A stretch of DNA of 64,000 bases, from assembly GCA_003344405.1 (NCBI GenBank), contig NOWV01000084.1, forward strand, positions 248,001-312,000. The letters run 5' to 3'. The position numbers and the translations under genes were made by a program. The notes under the pieces are model-generated. The model was given only the letters and a program-made list of their open reading frames with translations, ran no database searches and had not been told where the DNA came from. Source of the DNA: Trichoplax sp. H2 (Eukaryota; Placozoa; Uniplacotomia; Trichoplacea). Shown one piece after another: positions 54,280 through 64,000 of this stretch (the stretch's first letter is position 1; each line of letters opens with the position of its first letter).

Positions 54280-55855
54280 ACGTTTGAACATCATTTAGTA
54301 CATTGTCCAGCTTCAAAAGCATCTTGTAGTGCATGCTATAATAGCCATAACTTATAAACTTATCATAACATGGGTTAATACCATGGACTATTCGAACAAG
54401 ATCTTCTATTAGCCGTCCATGTACAGTATACGAGTAGAACACAGATAATATGATTATAAAACTATGTAGCTGTCCATTAAAAACTAAAAATATGGAAGAC
54501 ATCGTAGATCAATGAATGCATTATGGTTCCATAATTTATCTTATTTTATGAACTACTAGATGCTTTATTGGTGGTCTATCCCATAAGATATATAGCACAA
54601 TAACATTCGTCATGAGTACTATAGACTACTCGCAAAAGACCTTAACTATTAAAAACATAGAAGACATCGCAGATAAATTACTGTATTACCAATCCATTCC
54701 TAGATAAGTTATTTTATGAACTACTAGCAGCTTTATTAAAATATTGAAGTACTTCATGCCATAATATACAGCTACAATAACATTCGTTATTAGTACCATA
54801 GACTGACTACTTGCTCAAAACCTTCTAGAGTCCATGTGCGCTCGTATGGATAGATAACGTTATCAAACTATGCCCTTATTTATTAAAAACATGTAAGACG
54901 TCGTAGATAATTTGTGTACATATTATCCAATATGTTCCTAGATAAGTTATCTTCAGAACTACTAGCAGCTTTATTAATTAAAGCATCGAAGCGGTCCATG
55001 CCATAATATGTAGCGATAATAATATCTATCATTAGTGCCATGGGCTACTTGCACAAGACCTTCTAGTAGTCCATGCATGTATAAATAACGTTTTAAAACT
55101 ATGCCCTTGTCTATTAAAAAAATGTAAGACATCGTAGATGATTACTGTAATATCCAATATTCGTATTCCTAGATAAGTTATCTTATGAACTACTGATAGC
55201 TTTTTAAAGGATCGGAGTGGTCCACGCCATAATATACGTTCCTTATTAGTCGTCATTAAAAGCATGTAAGACGTGGATAATTACTGTATTATTAATATTC
55301 GTATTCCTAGATAAGTTACCTTATGAGCTACTAGCAGCTTTTTAAAGCATCGAAGTGGTCCATGCCATAATATACGTTCCTTATTAGTTGTCATTAAAAG
55401 CATGTAAGATGTCGTAGATAATTACTGTATTATCAAATATTCATATTCCTAGATAAGTTATCTTATGAACTACTAGCAGTTTTTTACAGCATCGAAGTGG
55501 TCCATGCCATAATATACATTCCTTATTAGTTGTCTATTAAAACATGTAAGACGTCGTAGATAATTATTGTATTATCAAATATTCGTATTCCTAGATAATT
55601 TATCTTGTGAATCTCTAGGTGCTTCATTGTAGCATCGAGTAGTCTATGCCATAACATATACAGTTACAGTAAGATTTGTCGTTAGAACCATAGGCTACTC
55701 GAAGACCTTGTCTATTAAAAACAGATAAGGCTTCGTAGATAAATTACTGTATTGCCAATCTATTCCTAGATAAGTTATCTTATAAATTTCTAGCAGCTTT
55801 ATTGAAGCATCGAAGCGGATCAATACTAGTTAATATAATAAGCGTTGAGTGTTCA
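54280..55855. repeat. Tandem array, about eight units of 130-230 bp
   Basis: Shared blocks are GAAGTGGTCCATGCCATAAT, ATTAAAAACATGTAAGACGT, GTAGATAATTACTGTATTAT, ATTCCTAGATAAGTTATCTT and ATGAACTACTAGCAGCTTTA, with occurrences of the TCCATGCCATAATATAC mark near 54575 (diverged), 54754, 55007, 55228, 55360, 55502 and 55646. Central copies (55200-55560) are shorter and very similar to each other, consistent with recent unit expansion after loss of an internal block. Open frames at 54206-54502 and 55032-55265 (-) arise from the repeat. Confidence 0.85.
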
Positions 55856-55906
55856 CTCAGAACCTGATGAAAATCTTTGCAGGGTTTCTAGTCTTTATTA
55901 TTCGAC

Positions 55907-55982
55907 AATCATCTTATATGACTGACCGTAAATTGCATACTATTTATAGTATATAATTTACAGTCAGTCATACGAGATGATT
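55907..55982. repeat. 76-bp fold-back inverted repeat
   Basis: Two 35-base arms (55907-55941 and 55948-55982) match as reverse complements at 30 of 35 positions around a 6-base loop. The left arm starts AATCATCTTATATGACTGAC; the reverse complement of the right arm starts AATCATCTCGTATGACTGAC. It lies just after the 54.3-55.9 kb array. It could be a small fold-back element or an RNA hairpin; nothing visible decides between these. Confidence 0.8.
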
Positions 55983-56670
55983 TTTCACTACATCATTTTG
56001 CTGGTCTGTGTAGCCCTTCACCTAAACTCTGCTCCATCGTTGAAAGACAGATTCATCAAATAAAGTGTACAAAAATTGTATGCAAAACTGCCACAAGCCT
56101 CCGTAGCCTGTGCTCGAAGAATCAGCCTGTGTCTCAATTCAAGTAGAATATTACCCGGTCAAGGACAAAATAATTGTCGTCAACTCACTCTTAAAGAATT
56201 GCAATAGGAGTTTGCACAGATTGAGAGATAGGTTTGTTCACTACTGTAATCTGCAAAGACTTCGTGACCCAAGTGCCAATATTCCGGTATTTTCGATCTT
56301 TCTTGACACAAGGGATTAGTGAACAGCCCCTGTTGCACGAAATTCAGGATAGGGTACAATGTCCTCAAAGCTATTCACTGCAATGTTTGCCATCGACATT
56401 GTATCGTACATGAATTATTTTTTGGTTTTTGATGCCTTTAAACTATAGGAAACTATTCATAGGATGATTAACTTCATTGAAGACAGCAGAAGTCAAGTTA
56501 TGCCTCCATTATCGGCACTAAATCAAAGGCCAAGGTATTTCCATCTATTAAAACCTGGATAAAAGGCAGAAGGTGAAGTTACGCCTTAATGCTCCAGTGA
56601 TTAAGATTTCTTAGCAAGCCCATATTAGAGACCCTAAAATGTCTCTAATCTACACCATTGTTACAATAGT
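55983..56670. other. Spacer with weak coding-like signal
   Basis: Around 56060-56330 the plus strand has a frame open for about 40 codons (with NSSRILPGQGQNNCRQLTLK) that then meets several stops, plus a competing 69-codon frame at 56110-56319 and a 62-codon minus frame. The composition is less AT-rich than the surroundings. No family is recognised; it may be decayed sequence or an unrecognised exon. Confidence 0.25.
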
Positions 56671-56676
56671 TCAAGG

Positions 56677-58465
56677 TTAAGCGTCTAGAAGTGAAGATGA
56701 TGTAACTAATTTTACAATGCTAATAAATTGATTACTTTTATCATCTATTGAAATAAATAATATGACCTTGCATTGGTGCCCGCAGGCAGGACTCAATATA
56801 GGTAGTCGATATCGAGAAAACACTGAGCAATAAAGGCGTGACAATTGAAAATGCTTCAATTCATCAAAGTTAATTTAATCAAAAATAATGTACTAAAAGT
56901 CAACAAATCTCAAGACAACAGTTTGGATAATATACGACACGGCAACTATTGCGTAGGTCTTATACCTGCAGGGGATTAGTAATAATAATATGCCGTTAAA
57001 ACAGGGACAACAGAAATATGAACTCTAATCTGTTTTTATGTCGAACAGCATGATATAATATTAATTACGCCCATGTCTATCACGACACAAAGCAGCAATA
57101 TCCTTCTTCATATAGGATAATTACAATACTGTTGGGAATAAATGCGTAGTAAATTATGCCAAATCTCGCTAACAAATTCGAATCTATTTTTCAATAAATA
57201 AAATGGACCGTTTTGTTCGCTTGCTTGTTATTACGAGCATGTTCTAGAAATTATCTTCTATTGCAATGGTATAGCACTACGAATCTTGGTTAATATAGAG
57301 TATGCTCTGTCGATAATAAATACGTCGTAATTATGCTAACTTTGCTATAAAGAAGCTTACGAATTTCATTTATCATGTTTGAGTAAGATAATTTCTTTCA
57401 GTTATTTATTATCAAGAGCATACTTAACTAATTGCATCATATACGCATGTAGATTACTGTAATTTATTTATTATCTTGTACTGTATAGCACTAAAAGTTC
57501 TCGTCACTTTTAGAGTCTACAGTATCTAAAACGATAAAGCGGTAATTAAGCCGGATTTGACTCAAAAAAGAGCCTACCTAACTCATTTATCATGATTATA
57601 AAGGATCATTTCTCTGTTGTTTAATATCAAGAACATGCTTTACTAATTATCTCATACTGTATCAAACTAAAAGTAATATAGAAAGTATGAGCTATCTAGA
57701 ATAAATATATAGTAATGATGCTAAATTTTGGCTATAAATGAACCTAGCTCACTCATCATGAATGCGAGCGATCATTTCTCTCAGTTATTTATTATCAAAA
57801 ACACAGCTTTACAAATTATAGTTGTCTTACGCTGTATACTACTGAAAGTAAAATATAGAATTTGCACTATCTAAAATAAATGCATAGTATAATTTTTATA
57901 ATTATCTTATCACTGTATAAGCAATAAGCAGTGTAGCACTGGAAATTCTCGTTAATTGTGAACCTGCAGTACTTGAGTACATCGTAATTATAATTATGTC
58001 AAATTTTACTTAAAATTTAGAGTTCAATTCATTTATTATAACATGAGGCAAATTTTCCGCCCCGTTACTTGTTAACACAAGATAATACTCCATAAAATTT
58101 CTAATTAATATAGAGTATACACTATCTGAAATGACTATACAGCAATCTACGCTAAATTTAGCCAGCAAATGTGGTGCAATTTATTCATGGTAAGCTTGAA
58201 AAACTATTTGTGTACTGCGAGTATAGCATACTACTACCGTATACTAATTCTTAAACATTGCAATTGCACTAAAAATCCTCCTTAATGGAATTTTTGTACA
58301 AATCGACATACCTTGCACAAGTATACTAAATTCTATACCGTAGTTTGCACATGCCAAAGAGACTACACCTAGTCTTTCAGCATTTGAAATAGGCGCAAGA
58401 ATCTTGACTTTTAAGCTGTATTCTTCTTGACCTGATACAAAGGTTAAATTTATTGTTAATTTCAT
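56677..58465 (-). CDS. Possible two-exon small protein (about 73 residues)
   Basis: Exon 1 (58465-58312) starts at an ATG and runs 51 codons to a good donor (CAAG|GTATGT, phase 1). Exon 2 (56744-56677) follows an acceptor TTTCAATAG in matching phase and gives 21 more residues to a TAA. The predicted protein begins MKLTINLTFVSGQEEYSLKV, continues with IEFSILVQ at the junction and ends SSSLLDA. Alternating hydrophobic strands followed by a possible helix could suggest a small beta-grasp-like fold, but I recognise no family and see no C-terminal diglycine. The intron of about 1.6 kb contains a tandem array. It lies between N4BP2 and UBE2K on the same strand. The pairing of the two exons is inferred from phase only. 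Confidence 0.35.
57090..58205. repeat. Tandem array, about six units of 100-180 bp
   Basis: Shared blocks CTGTATAGCACTAAAAGTTC, TAATATAGAGTATGCTATCT and AAATAAATACATAGTAATTA recur near 57270, 57482, 57656, 57832, 57936 and 58090, with TTATGCTAAATTTGGCTATA and CATTTATCATGA blocks between. If the small two-exon gene is real, the array is inside its intron. Confidence 0.75.
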
Positions 58466-59635
58466 AATTACTCATAATATAATGATACACGTCATGTTAG
58501 TAATAACAGTACTAAGGTTGCTTGTTAATAAACCTCCACAGCATTTTATTTTGCCAAAATGTGGAAATTGTGGTAGTATAAGCAGATAAAGCTTCATATA
58601 ACTTTAGAAGGATAGTTGTACTTTATGTGCACTAGGGGTTTCTGACGAGACTATGAAAGGCTGGTGCCTGAAGATCACTTCTTAGTTAGTTATTCAGTTA
58701 GTTAGCCAACTAGTTTGTCAATTGCTATTGAATTGTCTAGGCTAAAATCTTGGTTGTCAAGATTTCTTCGGTAATAAATAGTAGAAAATCTCTGACTTCC
58801 TCGTCTACACTATTAGTGACTCTATAATTATACTATAGTATTCGATCGTTGTAACTGAATTATTTGGTGATATAGCGAATCTCGCCTCTTTAAGTCAGTA
58901 AGAGGGGTTCTCCGTAAGTATTGGCGTGTGGAGACTACTTTGTCACTAGTGGTGTGCGACAATAATAAAAAGATAAAATCTTTTTGCAGTGTTTATAGCA
59001 TAGACCTAAGGACTTTAACGTTTCAAGCTGTATTCTAATCGATCTGCAACAAAAGCATTATACTTATCAACTCCATAATTGTAATAATTTACCAAGCAGT
59101 AGAGCGCAATTATGCGCTTGTATTGTGCCACATACGGATGTAACTCAAAATCGTCAATCAGAATAAATAATATGAGAATATCTTTCCATCAATTTCCAAA
59201 GAATAAAGATTTATGCAAGGTACTTATGTGGTAACTTGTTAGGATATGAAGTGATCGCCAAATGTAGCTATTAAGAAGTTGAATAATACTTGTGAGTACC
59301 CGATTTATTACGGCTATAAAGATAGTGACAGTCACAATTTACAGTATTTGTGTCAACGGTAAAGATATCTTTTTGATGCAATTATCCTACAAAGTATATA
59401 TACAAACTCTACTATCGCAACATAAGGCATTTCATTATTACATTATATTTTAAGATCATCTAGATTGTTATAGTATTCCAGTTAGTAAATTATCTTATAG
59501 TAGATTCTTAGTTAATGTAAATAACTGGCAAACATATTCAAGTACTTATATTCATATGTATTTAGGGGATAGGTACTGTATTATTAGATATTTATTATTA
59601 AATATACTATTATAATTAACATATAGAATAAGCAA
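58466..59635. other. Spacer, no gene seen
   Basis: No supported exon or repeat was found. A short TTAGTTA-type run near 58683-58710 is simple sequence. Confidence 0.4.
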
Positions 59636-59639
59636 ACTA

Positions 59640-61000
59640 ATCCGTTTCGATCTTCTGAAAGGATTTATCGCATACTATTGTTACCAAAATCGATTTTATA
59701 TGGCTACACCGGCTGCAAAAATTATGTATCATACATAGTATTATTATGGTTTATATTACCTGAGCATAACCGCAAAGCGACTAGCTATATCCAGGCAATT
59801 ACACTTGCTAGAAAGGAAAATACAGATGCCGGTGGTGTTAATGATGATGAAAAAGAAGCTAACAATAGCCGTAAGGCTAAAAAAATTAGCTCAGAACATT
59901 GTAAACGGAGAGAATTTAGCTTTTGGTCGTACCGAACTCTCATTACCATTTTTCTAAATGTTTAAGCTTGAAGATAAGTTACTAATAAATCTATTGAAAT
60001 TGCGGCTTGGCTTGTTTGACTTTGATTTAGCATCGCGATTTGTACAAATACTTCAACCACAAATAATATAATCAAGCTGTGGATCAATTTGATTCATAAA
60101 CGTGTATGCATCGTCAGTATTTTGGCCAAGCAAAAGTAAAATTCTGCATCAATTAAATCCAATATGGAGACGGTGCTTTGGTAATGCCATTGTTATGATT
60201 GGTTTTACAGAAATGAGTATAGCGTTGTAAAAATTGCCAAATACTAACATGAATTATAGACCCTAACCCTAACCTTATGCTATAGTCGGATCATTAATTG
60301 CGATCGACATTCGAGTTTCCATCATATTTATCTCTTCATAGTATACCAATGATATATCCCTTGAACAAATATGCCAAATATCCGGCTTCAATAATCTATT
60401 AGAAAACAAGTTCAATCAACAGGAATTGCTATCAGGTGACATTATCATTACACTTAGAGAATTTATACTATCACATCTGTTACAACATCTAGGATTGAAA
60501 ATCATTACTACTGGTAGTATGGAATCTAATCCACTTTTCCATGCAAGTCGAAATCTGATTCGTATCAACATAACCCACAAATAACGGGTTATTACCACCT
60601 TCCAGCATCATTGAAAAATCAATATCTGAAATTCAAAGTACTTATCATTTATTTAATAATCTCTCAGCGAATAATTTACCGTTAGATTATGTTAATAAAG
60701 AATGGATTTCCTGTTGTTTATAGAATCAATTATCCGATTCTATTTTAATGCTCATCCGAGCCATGAAGAGCACATAATACCGTATTCTCGATAATTATAT
60801 AGGCGTCTATTCCAATAAACGAAAATGAATTACTTCAAAATATTACGCATTATACGGAACTGATGGCTTTAAGCGGTGTCTAACCTCCAACGTTTATTAT
60901 AACAATCACTTAGAGATCATTGGTATAAGTAGACAGCATTGTCATTGTGTTTTAAGCCATAATTAGTAATAACCCTTCCGTTCTACAACTTCAACTTAGT
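59640..61000 (+). pseudogene. Decayed copy of a large protein-coding gene, family not identified
   Basis: Protein-like segments in changing plus-strand frames follow one another in order. Around 59640-59730 there is RFDLLKGFIAYYCYQN. At 59800-59940 a charged stretch contains ARKENTDAGG, then NGENLAFGRTELSLPFF in another frame. At 59965-60085 comes LEDKLLINLLKLRLGLFDFD. At 60360-60585 comes QQELLSGDIIITLREFIL and later FHASRNLIRINITHK before a stop. Then GYYHLPASLK, and SISEIQSTYHLFNNLSAN in a shifted frame, then at 60725-60765 QLSDSILMLIRAMKS and at 60810-60880 PINENELLQNITHYTELM. Stops and single-base shifts separate the blocks, which argues for decay. Several very short introns cannot be excluded for some breaks. 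The helical, leucine-rich style suggests a large scaffold or ligase-type protein, but I do not name it. Confidence 0.5.
60261..60276. repeat. Short interstitial telomere-type repeat
   Basis: Reads CCCTAACCCTAACCTTA, that is about two and a half CCCTAA units, the complement of the animal telomere repeat TTAGGG. It falls between two blocks of the decayed gene, in a gap without coding character. Confidence 0.6.
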
Positions 61001-62776
61001 AGCCAATCGAACAAGAATAAGAATAAAGACTCATATTAGTAATGAGTCACTTGAAGTCTTAAAAAGAATATGTATAATATTTGTAGTAAAATGCAGAAGA
61101 CAGCAATAGTTCATATGTCAGTAACTACTGGTCTTCAAAAGAAAAACAAGGTAACTTTGTATAATGTAATTATTCTTAAATGTATGCAGGAAAAATGTTA
61201 AATAAAATATCATTGATATCTAACTCAAATTTTAGGCCGCTAACGGTAGTCACTAGATTTATTTCGCGGATTTGTGTAAACATTCATGAAGAAATTTAAA
61301 TTATTAATATAATTACAGTCTTCACTTTGCTTTGATAAATATGTATACGGTGTACACGTTAGAAGATAATGATAAATAATTCCATAGGAAATTTCTAATA
61401 ATTCAATTTATTTGATCAATTTTTGATTAGAACTGTAAACTGATATAATGTATTGCTATCAAGAAACTACTTAGCAAGCGAAAAATGGTCGTCTTGTGGG
61501 TATCATAGTATACGAGTAGATAGATATTTCAAGTTGTAATCGTATCCCATTACGTAATAAGACGTACGAATAACAAAATTACTGCAATAGCAAATTAATC
61601 AATCTTAATAATAGATATAATTATCTATAGCACTGGTTTGTACCACTTTAGTAGCTACAATATTTATATCTGAGCAAATAATATAATCTACAAAATTGAG
61701 ATTGCTCGTATAACTGTATAGTTAATTCATTCTTTTCATTCTTCAATGCCGATAATGTATTTAGAGCGTACATCCATTCTGTGGGTCATCATACTGTAGA
61801 TTTTAATGCAAAGAGAAGATTTATCAAGAGTAAGATCTTCATACTAAGTTCAAACTTGTAGCTCATATGGTACAGTATAGTACATATACATATACGAATT
61901 TATTACCGTTAAATATTGAACAAATATTTATTCCACTAATCAGGTAGTCGAATATTTAGCTCACTGATAATAAATTTATACGACACCAGCTTGACTATCA
62001 GAATAGCTGAAATAGCTACTTACTCATCATACTAACTACAGTCGTAAAATATCATTAGCAATACTCTTCAGCGTTGCATGTTGTAAATAGCATCTCAAGT
62101 CAAAACTGTACACTTACGTAGGTATTATAAATGAATATGGGCATTAACTATAATTATCATCATTTGCATAGATATTATTAACAATTATTATTACAAGAGA
62201 TTAGTTAAAAATGTGGTTGGTAAACATTTCGTAATTACGTATACTATCAGTAACTTTACTGCCAGTTTATAATTTAGTATCCAGTGTATCATGATAACGT
62301 CTGTGACAGATAGATCTAATTTCACTAACTGGTAATTAGCTAAAATACGATATATCTTACTATTGTGTTAATCAACATAGAGTAAACGTTTAACATATCC
62401 TCAGATATATTTTTCCTATTATTACAGTGGAGGATAAGAAATTGCAATCTGCGCACAGTAAGCAGTACTTCATATTGTATAGCATTAGGCAATCTACAGT
62501 AGCTTCATACATCAAGATATTACCGTAAAAACCTGCCACACTGGATTGTATAGAATAAGACAAAAAAAATCCACGATTTACATTAGCTCTTAATCAATAA
62601 AAGCAAATATATGGCATTACAAATATCCACTCTTCAACGAGGTAAAATGTTGCATTAAACAAGCCATGGACTCCAATTACCCAATACATAATAATTCGAA
62701 ACGCAACACTACGCTAGCGAGTAGTACAATGACTATCACTACCTTTGAGATGGCCACTAAATATCATATAAAAGTG
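61001..62776. other. Intergenic region, no gene seen
   Basis: About 1.8 kb with no supported exon, RNA gene or clear tandem array. Its right end should include the 3' UTR of the minus-strand UBE2K gene. Confidence 0.4.
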
Positions 62777-63765
62777 CTATGAATCTAACAGTGTTTCCAT
62801 TCCACGTTGTTCGTCCCATCCACTTTTTGACAAAGCCGTTCTGCATGAATCCTGCAAAATTTGAAACAATTTGTTGAAGAATTATGGTCCTATTAATGAT
62901 GAAATAGTTTTAAAATAACTGTATTGGCATACTTCAGAAAAACCAGTTTCAGATAACTTTCGGACTTTCTCATGAAAGTCTTGGGTTTTTATAGGTCGCG
63001 CTATGATACAAAGATAGTTATTACAATAATTAGTTAGTTAGTTTCATAGAATGAAAGAAATACGCAGGCTATTCTAAGAGTTACCTTTTGCATACGCTTC
63101 AGACCAGTGTCTAGCAGTCTTCATAAATAAATGAATGTTTTCATTGTACTATTAGGAAGTTGAAATCAAAGATATTATGAGGTAATAAATAACATTTCTG
63201 CAGCTTCTTAGAAAAAGAGCGAAAGCACACGGTCTTTGTAAAGAATTACTTGTTTAGCGACGACAGCATCTTGTGGATCGTCCGGTTCTGCAGCGCTTAG
63301 TAGTACCTTTTAATAAACGATGCAATTCCCATTAGAATTAATAACGACTACCAAAGGTTATCACTAGACGATTTCCCATAAATCGAAACATTAACGCTGA
63401 GATAAGTTATATTACCTGTAATGACATCAATACGGTTCTTAAGGTGAGAGCTGCGGCCCTAAAAGATCATCATTTATAAAGTATATAGTAATTAACTCGA
63501 ATAGTTTGAAAGCTGAAAGCTTAGTGATAAAAAAAGGACATTTAGATCAATAAGAGCTTTTTACAATAGAACACAGTTCGTATTAAAATATTGCAATGCA
63601 AAAAAAGGCAAAATATAAGAGATATATAAAGTCGAACTTAAACAGTGCGATTTAGTTTGTCCTTTATAATTTTGTCACTAACCAGTTGTCTTTTAAAATA
63701 TCAAGGCATATGGCACCAGTAACTGAACTAATGTTCGGATGCCATATTCTAGTAATAAATTTCAT
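62777..63765 (-). CDS. UBE2K: UBE2K-like ubiquitin-conjugating enzyme E2 with UBA domain (5' partial)
   Basis: Six 3' exons join in phase: 63765-63683, 63458-63416, 63306-63250, 63148-63085, 63000-62933, 62851-62777, ending at TAG. They encode about 129 residues aligning with human UBE2K from its RFITKIWHPN strand to the end. [18 protein letters not shown] contains the active-site cysteine (Cys92 in human) and is nearly identical to the human protein. [12 protein letters not shown] and [13 protein letters not shown] follow, then a helix [12 protein letters not shown], then a C-terminal UBA domain ([26 protein letters not shown]). The enzyme takes ubiquitin from E1 and builds K48-linked chains. 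The UBA is more diverged than the catalytic core. The N-terminal UBC exons were not found in 63766-64000 and must lie beyond the window. It is encoded on the same strand as N4BP2. Confidence 0.95.
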
Positions 63766-64000
63766 CTGTATGAAAAGAAAAAGATTACCAAAATTAATCG
63801 TGAATATAAGATTGATATCGCATTTGACGCTTAATGTAATAGTCATACTGTAATAAGTAACAAATCAAAAAAATTTCATTAACTAACAGCTAATAGAAAA
63901 TCTAAAATTGAACGAACAGGCTAAGCTTTGGTCGTACAACGAGTTTGAATTAAATCTCTTTTAATTTATACATAAGTATACTAAAGTGGTATTTAAAATT

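Overview
This is an AT-rich (roughly two-thirds A+T), intron-rich animal nuclear sequence. Several genes are split by GT-AG introns of tens to hundreds of bases, and I rebuilt them by matching splice phases. The gene content (FEZ-type zinc-finger factor, ionotropic glutamate receptor, ZUP1 deubiquitinase, N4BP2, UBE2K) is metazoan. The A+T richness, the intron-dense but short genes, the intronless FEZF and the lack of recognisable transposons fit a placozoan such as Trichoplax or Hoilungia. That assignment is inference, not proof.

Layout: 1-2.4 kb is non-coding with a diverged repeat family. 2.48-5.47 kb (+) is an eight-exon ZUP1/ZUFSP-like peptidase. 6.82-12.83 kb (+) is a ten-exon ionotropic glutamate receptor of about 850 residues. 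13-26.4 kb has no recognisable gene but several tandem arrays. 26.45-27.44 kb (-) is an intronless FEZF-like protein with an eh1 motif and six C2H2 fingers. 27.4-46.1 kb is a second gene desert with three large arrays. 46.1-52.3 kb (-) is a seventeen-exon N4BP2-like protein (CUE, P-loop kinase, second CUE-like segment, DUF1771, Smr). 52.4-52.8 kb (-) and 59.6-61 kb (+) look like decayed coding sequence. 56.7-58.5 kb (-) may hold a two-exon small protein gene. 62.8-63.8 kb (-) is the 3' two-thirds of a UBE2K-type ubiquitin-conjugating enzyme with a UBA domain, whose 5' end lies outside the window.

Three of the five recognised genes act on ubiquitin: UBE2K adds it, N4BP2 binds it through CUE-type domains, and ZUP1 removes K63 chains. 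UBE2K followed by N4BP2 in the same orientation matches the order and orientation I recall for human 4p14, where PDS5A lies between them, so part of this window may be ancient microsynteny. FEZF stands alone in about 33 kb without another convincing gene, as expected of a developmental regulator.

The non-coding DNA is dominated by about a dozen families of strongly diverged tandem repeats (units about 80-240 bp), each mostly confined to one place, in deserts and in long introns. No CRISPR, rRNA, tRNA or intact transposon was recognised. Exon limits come from reading splice sites by eye and may be wrong by a few bases.
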